A DNA stretch of 64,000 nucleotides from Clostridia bacterium (lineage in GTDB: Bacteria > Bacillota > Clostridia > Christensenellales > Aristaeellaceae), in assembly GCA_017464305.1 (NCBI GenBank), contig JAFUDS010000020.1:16760-80759 (forward strand), in the 5' to 3' direction. A program made the translations under genes and the position numbers. A model generated the notes under the pieces. The model did not search any database. It had not been told where the DNA came from and was given only the letters and a program-made list of their open reading frames with translations. Positions 57,475-64,000 of the stretch are shown in pieces (position 1 is the stretch's first letter; each line of letters begins with the position of its first letter).

Positions 57475-57773
57475 ATATTTGTTATGCGGCTTTGCCGCGA
57501 ATAACCAAGAGATACTTCATGTTGCGGGGTACCGGTCGCCAACAGGCGGTCGCGAAATTTTCTTCCGGTCGCCAACATAGTCGCGACTCCACACTGTGGA
57601 GCTCGCTCCTTGTTGGCTCTGATAAAATTTTCTGCAATTCCCCCCACTGGGGGGCAGAAAATTTTTCTTCCGGTCGCCCGCATTGTCGCGGTTGCCCACC
57701 GGGCAAACCGCTCTGTGCGGGCTCTGTTAAAATTTCGCGAAATTTCCGCCACAGGCGGTCGCGAAATTTTAAC
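57475..57773. repeat. Array of structured hairpin elements between permease and binding protein genes
   Basis: About 300 bases without a real gene. A first large hairpin is AAAATTTTCTGC/GCAGAAAATTTT (57624, 57654) around AATT and CCCCCC-ACT-GGGGGG. A second is GTTAAAATTTCGCGA with its exact complement (57726-57773) around AATTT and CCGCC-ACA-GGCGG. In addition there is CTCCACA-C-TGTGGAG (57587-57601). These may slow or end transcription between the two genes. Open frames on both strands here are by-products of the repeats. Confidence 0.75.
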
Positions 57774-58716
57774 CCTTCAAAGCTCCCACCATCACGCCCT
57801 TCACAAAATACTTTTGCAGGAAGGGGTAGACGCACATGATGGGCACGGTGGAGACCACGATAACCGCCATTTTAATGGACTGTTCCGGCGGCTGGACGAA
57901 GTTGGGGTCCATATTCTGCAGATCACCCGCCGAAGCATTGGCCAAAATGATGATTTCCCGCAGCAGCACCTGCAAGGGCCATTTATCCCGAGCGCCACTC
58001 ATGTAGATCATGGCGCCGAAGTAGGCGTTCCAGTGCCCCACAGCGTAGAACAGACCAAAGGTGGCCAGCACCGGCAGGCTCAGGGGCAGCACGATCTTCC
58101 AAAGAATACCGATATCGTTACAGCCATCGATGGAAGCGGATTCTTCCAGCTCCTGGGGAATCCCCTGGAAGAAATTCTTCACAATCATCATGTTGTAGGC
58201 ACTGATGGCCCCAGGCAGCAACACGGACCAATAGGAATCCTTCATCTGGAGGATATTGGCAATGACGATATAGCTGGGAATCATGCCGCCGGAGAAGAAC
58301 ATGGAGAAGATGACCAGGTTCAGGAAGAAATTTCTCCCCCGCAGCCGCTGCTTGGACACGGCATAGGCCATGGTCACGGTGAAGAAGAGGTTAATCAACG
58401 TCCCCACCACCGTGATGAACACGGAGTTCCCGAAGGCCATCAGGATCTTGTTGGAGGAGAAAATATACCGATAAGCGTCCAGCGTCACATCCCGGGGGAT
58501 AATGAACATGGGCCGGGTGGCCAGCTCATACTCCGAGGCGAAGGAGGCGCCGATGATGTAGATAAAGGGTAAAATGGTCGTAAAAGCGATCAGGGAGACG
58601 ATCAGATAATTCAGGATATTGAACACCCGGCTGCCCACGGAGTCATTCTGCCCCACCGGGCCGCTGGAGATCTTCATCTTTTTCCCATTCAAGGTTTCGA
58701 CACGTGCTTCCGACAT
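57769..58716 (-). CDS. Sugar ABC transporter permease (LplC/YtcP type)
   Basis: 315 residues, six membrane spans. The EAA loop reads E-E-S-A-S-I-D-G-C-N-D-I-G and I-V-L-P-L-S-L-P-V-L-A, and the end is Y-F-V-K-G-V-M-V-G-A-L-K-G, the standard tail of this group. It imports complex oligosaccharides with the partner permease 17 bases upstream. GGAGG lies 9 bases before the ATG. Confidence 0.93.
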   Translation of the reverse strand: MSEARVETLNGKKMKISSGPVGQNDSVGSRVFNILNYLIVSLIAFTTILPFIYIIGASFASEYELATRPMFIIPRDVTLDAYRYIFSSNKILMAFGNSVFITVVGTLINLFFTVTMAYAVSKQRLRGRNFFLNLVIFSMFFSGGMIPSYIVIANILQMKDSYWSVLLPGAISAYNMMIVKNFFQGIPQELEESASIDGCNDIGILWKIVLPLSLPVLATFGLFYAVGHWNAYFGAMIYMSGARDKWPLQVLLREIIILANASAGDLQNMDPNFVQPPEQSIKMAVIVVSTVPIMCVYPFLQKYFVKGVMVGALKG

Positions 58717-58733
58717 CTTTTCCGCCTCCTTTC

Positions 58734-59687
58734 TCAGTACAGGCCCTGCTCGCCCAGGGCATGAGCGATCTGATTGGAGCCCACCACCAGGACCACGCTG
58801 ACGATGGATTTCATCAGGCCAATAGCCGCGGCGTAGCTATACTGCCCCTGCTGGATACCTTGCTGATACACAAAGACGTCCAACGTCTGGGAGGCGGAAC
58901 GGTTCAGGGAGTTGGCCATCAGAATCAGATGGTCATATCCGGAATCCAGCACGGAACCCATCCGCAAAATCAGCATCAGCACGATGGTAGAGCGAATGGC
59001 AGGCAGCGTGATATGCCACAGCCGCCGCAGCCGGCCCGCGCCGTCCACCATGGCGGCCTCGTACAGTTGGGTATCCACATTGGTCAGGGCCGCCAGGAAA
59101 ATAATGGTTCCCCAGCCGGTTTCCTTCCAGACAGTCTGCCCGATGATCATCCAGCGGAAGGCTGTGGGAGAGCCCAGATAATCGATGGGATGACCCAGGA
59201 GGCTGTTGGTCAGCTTGTAAACAATGCCTGAGGAACCAAACATCACGAAGGTGATGGAAACCACGATGACGATGGAGATAAAATGCGGAACATAAAGCAG
59301 CGTCTGCAGCAGCTTTTTATACCGGATGGAGAGCATCTCATTCAGCATCAGGGCCAGAATAATCGGCGCAGGGAAATAGAACACGATGTTCATCAGGGAC
59401 AGGACCAGCGTGTTGGACAGATACCGCGTCCAGGAGGGGAATTTGAAGAAATACTCAAACCATTTCCAGCCCACCCACTGGCTGCCGAAGACACCGGAAT
59501 AAGGCACATAGTTTTCAAAGGCAATGACGATGCCAAACATGGGCAAATACTTAAAGACAAGGAAATAAATCAGGCCCGGCAGCAGCAGCAGGAAAAGCCA
59601 TTTATCCCGCTTGATATCCCGGCCCAGCTTGGCCCAATACTCCTTGCCCGTGCCGTGCATCCGTTTACGCTCGGCTCTGGTGCTCAT
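58734..59687 (-). CDS. Sugar ABC transporter permease (LplB type)
   Basis: 317 residues. F-L-L-L-L-P-G-L-I-Y-F-L-V-F-K-Y-L-P-M-F-G is the typical first span, and the EAA loop E-A-A-M-V-D-G-A-G-R-L-R-R-L-W-H-I-T-L-P is complete. The chosen ATG has GGGAGG 7 bases upstream; longer starts read through the leader hairpin. First gene of the pectin-uptake operon, behind a perfect promoter. Confidence 0.93.
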   Translation of the reverse strand: MSTRAERKRMHGTGKEYWAKLGRDIKRDKWLFLLLLPGLIYFLVFKYLPMFGIVIAFENYVPYSGVFGSQWVGWKWFEYFFKFPSWTRYLSNTLVLSLMNIVFYFPAPIILALMLNEMLSIRYKKLLQTLLYVPHFISIVIVVSITFVMFGSSGIVYKLTNSLLGHPIDYLGSPTAFRWMIIGQTVWKETGWGTIIFLAALTNVDTQLYEAAMVDGAGRLRRLWHITLPAIRSTIVLMLILRMGSVLDSGYDHLILMANSLNRSASQTLDVFVYQQGIQQGQYSYAAAIGLMKSIVSVVLVVGSNQIAHALGEQGLY

Positions 59688-59722
59688 CTGTATCCCTCCC
59701 TGTTTTCTGTGGACAATCCTTT

Positions 59723-59762
59723 CTTTCTCTTTCTGGTACAGAAAGAGAAAGGGGGATCCCCC
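59723..59762 (-). promoter_or_regulatory. Leader hairpins of the pectin-uptake operon
   Basis: A perfect 12-bp inverted repeat CTTTCTCTTTCT-GGTAC-AGAAAGAGAAAG and the adjoining palindrome GGGGGATCCCCC lie in the untranslated leader, between the promoter and the ribosome site. They may regulate message stability or read-through. Confidence 0.6.
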
Positions 59763-59787
59763 TTTGCATGTCTCAAATGGCGAGTTA

Positions 59788-59816
59788 ATTATACGATTAT
59801 TGCATGTAGCTGTCAA
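59788..59816 (-). promoter_or_regulatory. Consensus promoter of the pectin-uptake operon
   Basis: On the minus strand TTGACA (59816-59811), 17 bases, TATAAT (59793-59788). Confidence 0.85.
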
Positions 59817-59893
59817 TGATAATTCCAAAATACGGCGAAAAAACATCCCCTCTCTCTCCCTGTTGAAATAGAAAAAATCGATTGCGCTTGCCA

Positions 59894-59918
59894 TCAAAAA
59901 AGAGCGCTTCCGCGCTCT
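59894..59918 (-). terminator. Terminator of hemZ
   Basis: On the minus strand AGAGCGC-GGAA-GCGCTCT and then TTTTTTG. Confidence 0.85.
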
Positions 59919-60010
59919 GCAAAAATGGAATCAGCAGGAAAATAGGCTGCTTCCTCTATAGATATTCTACTGCTCCCCAGCTCCGAGGAGGAACTAATCC
60001 TCGTGTTTTC

Positions 60011-61480
60011 TCAGGTCAAAAACAGCTCCCGCTTTCGCTGGATCATCTCCTCCACCCGGGCCAGATAGTTCTCGATATTGCTGACATTCGGCGCCCGGCC
60101 GATATGCCCCTCCTCCGGATAGATTCTTTTGGAGATTCCCCCCGCCCCCAGGGCCAGAATATGGGAGGTTTCCTCCATGATGTCCACATTGTACACGCAT
60201 TCATGCCCCGGCAGGGCATAGCCGGTGTTCTCCAGATTCCCGGCCATGTACTTTTGCTTGTACAGATAATAGGGCTGTAGGCCTAATTGGCCGGCGGTAT
60301 CCCGTCCCAGGCGCACCATCTCCGCCGCAGTTTCCGCCGCCGGCAGCTGGGTCGAGGGGGCCTCCTCCTCGCTGCGCTGTTTCAAACGCACGGCGGTTTG
60401 CCGCTCTCCGAAGGGGGAGGACCGCTTAATGGCCAGGGTATGCACCGTCAGGCTCTCCGGCCGCAGACGCAGGGCCTCTTCCATGGTATGGGCAAACTCC
60501 AGAATGCCTTCCCCCGGGAGCCCCGCGATGACATCCATGTTGATATGCCGGATTTTCTCCTCCCGGGCCAGGGCATAGGCCTCCCGCACCTGCTGAGCGG
60601 TATGGGCCCGGCCGATGACCCGCAGGGTCTGGTCGTTCATGGTCTGGGGGTTGATGGAAATTCGCCCGACCCCCGCCTCCCGGATGGCCCGCAGCTTGGC
60701 CCGGGTAATGGTGTCCGGCCGCCCCGCTTCCACGGTGTATTCCATGGCCCCGGGAAAGGCTTCCATCATGCCCGCCATCAGCTGCTCAAATTCCTTCTCC
60801 GGCAGGGCCGTAGGGGTTCCGCCCCCCACATACACCGCCCGCAGCCGCCTGCCGCTTTCCCGCAGGATCTCCTGCCCCGCCCGCAATTCCCGGGCCAGGG
60901 CCGCCATATAGGGGGCCACCAGCTTGCCGTTGCCGATCTCCCCGGAGGAGAAGGAGCAGTAGGCGCACCGAGTCGTGCAGAAGGGAATGCCGATATACAC
61001 ATCCATCCATTCATCCCCGGGGGCGGGCATGCCCCGCTGCACCCGGGCCACCTGGGAAAGCAGCTCCGCCTTCTCCCGGGTAACGTCGAAATCAGCCATC
61101 AGCCGGCTGACAGCTTTCTCCTCCGACAGCCCTTGACTCAGGGCTTCCAGCATCAGGTGGGTGGGTCGCACCCCCGTCAGGCTGCCCCAGGGGGGATGGA
61201 TACCCGTCCGCTGGCGATAGAAATCATACAGGGTTTGCTTGCAAAGCCGCCGGGCCGCCCGCTTCTGGTGCAGCTCCCGCAGGCGAGGGTCTTCATCCAG
61301 CGGGATGGGGGCCTGGCCTGTGGTTTGTGTATCGCCCTGGGCAAAGGTGATGATATATTCTCCGTCCCTTTCCCGGGCCTCCAGGCCCAGATCCGGCGGC
61401 AATTCCTCCATGCCAAAAAGCCGGGCTGTATTGATCAGCTCCGGCTGAATGGTGGATAGATAATCATCAATCAATGCCAT
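60011..61480 (-). CDS. hemZ: HemZ-type (coproporphyrinogen dehydrogenase-like) radical SAM protein
   Basis: 489 residues. The radical SAM cluster motif is C-T-T-R-C-A-Y-C (Cx3Cx2C), followed by V-Y-V-G-G-G-T-P-T-A and a HemN-like body, and the closing P-Y-Y-L-Y-K-Q-K-Y-M-A-G-N-L-E-N-T-G-Y is typical of HemZ. The N-terminal 150 residues, with the W-G-S-L-T-G-V-R-P-T segment, are the HemZ extension absent from HemN. Its real substrate in such anaerobes is unsettled; heme-related or another radical SAM reaction. AAGGAAG lies before the ATG chosen, and the frame extends upstream without a site. Confidence 0.88.
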   Translation of the reverse strand: MALIDDYLSTIQPELINTARLFGMEELPPDLGLEARERDGEYIITFAQGDTQTTGQAPIPLDEDPRLRELHQKRAARRLCKQTLYDFYRQRTGIHPPWGSLTGVRPTHLMLEALSQGLSEEKAVSRLMADFDVTREKAELLSQVARVQRGMPAPGDEWMDVYIGIPFCTTRCAYCSFSSGEIGNGKLVAPYMAALARELRAGQEILRESGRRLRAVYVGGGTPTALPEKEFEQLMAGMMEAFPGAMEYTVEAGRPDTITRAKLRAIREAGVGRISINPQTMNDQTLRVIGRAHTAQQVREAYALAREEKIRHINMDVIAGLPGEGILEFAHTMEEALRLRPESLTVHTLAIKRSSPFGERQTAVRLKQRSEEEAPSTQLPAAETAAEMVRLGRDTAGQLGLQPYYLYKQKYMAGNLENTGYALPGHECVYNVDIMEETSHILALGAGGISKRIYPEEGHIGRAPNVSNIENYLARVEEMIQRKRELFLT

Positions 61481-61579
61481 GTTCTTCTTCCTTCCGGCGG
61501 GCTTCGCCCGTCGGCCTCTTTGCACGCCTATGTGACCATCTTGCTCCCCTCGCCTTGCGGGAAAGCTTCCATCAGCTAT

Positions 61580-63787
61580 TTAGCCCGTCACCCGATACAC
61601 ATCGATCACATCCGCCTTGTTGCGAATGGCCTGGATCACCTTGTCCATCTGTTCCCGGGAGGTTACGTCCAGGGTCAGCTTCACGGTGGAGATTCGGCTC
61701 TTATCGTCGGTCTGGACCTGGGCCGCCTTGATGGATACGTTCATTTCGCCAATGATGGAGGCGATTTCTCCCAGCATATTCACCCGGTCGTAGACCAGGA
61801 TCTTGATGGAAGCATAGAAGGATCCGCCGCCCTCCGTGGCCCATTCCACGGGGATCCGCCGCTCCGGCTCCGCGCTGGCAGCGTTGGGACATTCTGCCTT
61901 GTGGATGGTAACCCCCCGGCCCCGGGTAATGTAGCCCACAATTTCGTCCCCCGGAACCGGGCTGCAGCAGCGGGCGAAGCGAATCGGGATATCCAGATCC
62001 TCGTTTCCGGTCAGAACGATACCATGGTTGGCCCGGCGCTGGCTCAGCTGCTTTTCATCCACCTTGTCCGGCAATTCCTCCGGAATCTCCGGCAGGGCAG
62101 GAGCCTCCCGGCCCCGCTGTTCCTCCATCAGCCGGCTGACCACATACTGGGCCGCCATGCCGCCGTAGCCCACGGCGCAGCAGATATCATCAAACTCGTT
62201 GAAGCCATACTTCTTCAGCATGGATTCGTAATATTCCGGCTTGGTCAGCTCGTTCAGCTTCACTCCCCGGCGGGCGCATTCGTGCTCGATCATCTCCTTG
62301 CCCAGGGCCAGATTCTCCTGCCGCAGCTCCTTTTTCAGGTACTGCCGAATCTTAGCCTTGGCCTGGGGCGTCTTGCAGATGCGAATCCAGTCCGAGGAGG
62401 GGCCCTTGCTGGTGGCGGAGGTCATGATCTCCACCCGATCCCCCGTGGCCAGCTCCGTCTCCAGGGGCACCAGCTTGCCATTCACCTTGGCGCCGACGCA
62501 CTTATTGCCCACGGCGGAGTGAATCCGATAAGCAAAATCCAGGGGTGTGGAGCCCTTGGGCATGGAAATCACGTCGCCCTTGGGGGTAAAGAGGAACACC
62601 TCGTCGTCGAAGAGATCCGTCTTCAGGGTGTCCATAAATTCCTTGCTATCCCGGGTATCGCTGCTCCAGTCCAGAATCTGGCGGACCCAGGTCAGCTTGT
62701 GATCCAGGTCATCCCCCTTGTCCCGGCCCTCCTTGTAGCGCCAGTGGGCCGCGATGCCGTATTCCGCAATTTTATGCATCTCCCAGGTGCGAATCTGCAC
62801 CTCGAAGGGGAAGGGCATCTTTCGCCCACCCATGACGGTGGTATGCAGGCTCTGATACATATTGGCCTTGGGCACGGAGATATAATCCTTAAACCGGCCC
62901 GGCACCTGGTTCCATAGGGTGTGCACGATGCCCAGCACGGCATAGCAATCCGGCACCGTGTCCACGATGACCCGGATGGCGATCAGGTCATAGATCTGGT
63001 CGAAGGTTTTGTGCTGCAGCACCATCTTGCGATAAATGGAATAGAAATGCTTGGAGCGGCCATCGATGTCGAAATGGATCCCCTGCTCGTCCAGCTTATC
63101 GCTGAGCTCATCAATGACCAGGCGGATGCTCTCCTCCCGCTCGGCCCGCTTCATGCCCACCAGATGGACGATGTTGTTATATCCATCCGGATCCAGATAT
63201 TTCAGGCTCAGATCCTCCAGATCCTGCTTGATGGCATAGACGCCCAGTCGATGGGCCAGAGGGGCATAGATATCCAGGGTTTCCCGGGCGATGGCCTTCT
63301 GCCGGTCCGGAGATTGAAAGCGCAGAGTGTACATATTGTGCAGCCGGTCCGCCAGCTTGATCAACACCACCCGGATATCCCGGCTCATGGCCAGGATCAT
63401 CTTCCGCACGCTCTCCGCCTGAGCTTCCTCCCGGTTAGCGAAATCCAGCTTGTTCAGCTTGGTGACGCCGTCCACCAGCTCCGCCACTTCCTCGCCGAAG
63501 TCATGCCGCAGGGTATCCAGGGTGATGCCCTCGCAATCCTCCACCGTGTCGTGCAATAGCCCGGCGGCGATGGTGGGCGGGTCGATCATCAGGTCAGTCA
63601 GAATGCTGGCCACAAAACAGGGATGCACAAAATAGGGCTCCCCGCTTTTGCGAACCTGGCCTTCATGGGCCTTCTCCGCAAAATACCAGGCCATTTCCAC
63701 CATTCTGTAGCCTTCCCCCGCGTCATATTTCCGAATGCGGGCCAGCATCGTGCTCAAGGGCATGGCCTCATAGGACGCAAAGCTCAT
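61580..63787 (-). CDS. relA: Bifunctional (p)ppGpp synthetase/hydrolase
   Basis: 735 residues, full Rel length. HD hydrolase domain with H-P at the start and L-L-H-D-T-V-E-D-C (about residues 70-80), synthetase domain with Y-Q-S-L-H-T-T-V, a TGS domain (V-F-L-F-T-P-K-G-D-V) and a C-terminal ACT/RRM part (V-N-M-L-G-E-I-A-S-I-I). It makes and degrades the stringent-response alarmone. GGGGAGG lies 9 bases before the ATG chosen; the frame opens 10 codons earlier without a site. It lies about 100 bases upstream of hemZ on the same strand. Confidence 0.94.
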   Translation of the reverse strand: MSFASYEAMPLSTMLARIRKYDAGEGYRMVEMAWYFAEKAHEGQVRKSGEPYFVHPCFVASILTDLMIDPPTIAAGLLHDTVEDCEGITLDTLRHDFGEEVAELVDGVTKLNKLDFANREEAQAESVRKMILAMSRDIRVVLIKLADRLHNMYTLRFQSPDRQKAIARETLDIYAPLAHRLGVYAIKQDLEDLSLKYLDPDGYNNIVHLVGMKRAEREESIRLVIDELSDKLDEQGIHFDIDGRSKHFYSIYRKMVLQHKTFDQIYDLIAIRVIVDTVPDCYAVLGIVHTLWNQVPGRFKDYISVPKANMYQSLHTTVMGGRKMPFPFEVQIRTWEMHKIAEYGIAAHWRYKEGRDKGDDLDHKLTWVRQILDWSSDTRDSKEFMDTLKTDLFDDEVFLFTPKGDVISMPKGSTPLDFAYRIHSAVGNKCVGAKVNGKLVPLETELATGDRVEIMTSATSKGPSSDWIRICKTPQAKAKIRQYLKKELRQENLALGKEMIEHECARRGVKLNELTKPEYYESMLKKYGFNEFDDICCAVGYGGMAAQYVVSRLMEEQRGREAPALPEIPEELPDKVDEKQLSQRRANHGIVLTGNEDLDIPIRFARCCSPVPGDEIVGYITRGRGVTIHKAECPNAASAEPERRIPVEWATEGGGSFYASIKILVYDRVNMLGEIASIIGEMNVSIKAAQVQTDDKSRISTVKLTLDVTSREQMDKVIQAIRNKADVIDVYRVTG

Positions 63788-63827
63788 TTTGTCACCTCCC
63801 CGTTTCTTCCTTATCACTTATATGCGT

Positions 63828-63958
63828 GCGGGAGTTTCCCTCCGGGGCACGCTCTCGCCTCCGCAACCTCAATGGTCGCGACTCCCCACAGGGGAGCTCG
63901 CTTCCTTTCGGTTGACCTCACCTCTGGCGAAATTTCCGCCACTGGCGGTCGCCAGAGG
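63828..63958. repeat. Structured intergenic elements upstream of relA
   Basis: Holds a second copy of the GCGGGAGTTTCCC...CTCTCGCCTCCG block of 1191-1232. It also has CTCCCC-ACA-GGGGAG flanked by GCGA and TCGC, and a large hairpin CCTCTGGCGA/TCGCCAGAGG (63921, 63949) around AATTT and CCGCC-ACT-GGCGG. No gene is seen from 63788 to the window end. Confidence 0.7.
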
Positions 63959-64000
63959 TTCGCCCGTTCCAGACGTCTTCCAAGGGCCCCTGAGTGAAAC

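Noticed and set aside
57471-57839. Several overlapping frames on both strands in the hairpin array
   Set aside because: They come from palindromic repeats, which are open on both strands; none has a ribosome site or a known fold.

Overview
This is a GC-rich Firmicutes chromosome segment, most likely from a gut or rumen clostridium of the Christensenellales/Aristaeella kind. The reasons are strong AGGAGG ribosome sites, TTGACA/TATAAT promoters, a HemZ-type radical SAM protein, an lplB/C-type sugar ABC system, plant-polysaccharide enzymes, and secreted proteins whose signal peptides end in A-x-A followed by EE or ED. The genus is inference.

Layout. (1) 0-8.2 kb holds housekeeping genes on the minus strand: an RluA-type pseudouridine synthase, an rRNA-methyltransferase-like protein, a GH4-like protein that has lost its metal ligands, type-2-like IleRS, DeoC and a secreted protein. 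(2) 8.3-25.2 kb is an accessory island. It opens with a tRNA-Ala and two broken copies, then an AbiF/AbiD (Abi_2) HEPN gene preceded by what looks like its own small RNA (promoter, hairpin, terminator). Next come a phage tape-measure remnant, an orphan RelB-like protein, a seven-tRNA array (Glu, Gln, Cys, Ser, Leu, Lys, His), and an RNA-repair-like cassette (two calcineurin-like phosphoesterases, an Rnl5-type RNA ligase, a coiled-coil protein, a PARG-type macrodomain protein). The rest is full of broken defence genes: two AbiE loci with intact antitoxins but toxins cut to 37-39 residues, a frameshifted hicA beside intact hicB, a 26-codon start of a type III restriction gene, an IS1182 fragment, and a HipBA-like pair flanked by a 115-bp direct repeat.

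(3) 25.4-29.6 kb has a secreted tannase-like esterase, a MATE exporter and a decapitated hydrolase that sits behind another gene's leader. (4) 30-35.6 kb has an AraC regulator, a BspA-type leucine-rich protein and a redox operon (nitroreductase, Cdd1, flavin reductase, flavinylated fumarate-reductase-like enzyme) divergent from an HxlR regulator. (5) 35.7-38.7 kb has lon and a TetR regulator that share a symmetric double operator. (6) 38.8-42.8 kb has an AAA/PD-(D/E)XK gene and then a patchwork of degraded copies of pieces from 30.6-39.2 kb.

(7) 42.8-47.9 kb has a GH43 gene divergent from CE2 esterase, GH35-like beta-galactosidase and YbaK genes. (8) 47.9-53.3 kb has Tex and an unusual REC-GGDEF-EAL-TM-sensor-TM-GGDEF protein. 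(9) 53.3-59.8 kb is a pectin-use locus: two permeases, a binding protein, a CE4 deacetylase, an oligogalacturonate lyase and a rhamnogalacturonan acetylesterase. (10) 60-63.8 kb has HemZ and RelA/SpoT. Many intergenic gaps carry short structured repeats. One family keeps its fold (outer stem, 5' bulge, inner stem, ACW triloop) while its stem sequences differ from copy to copy.
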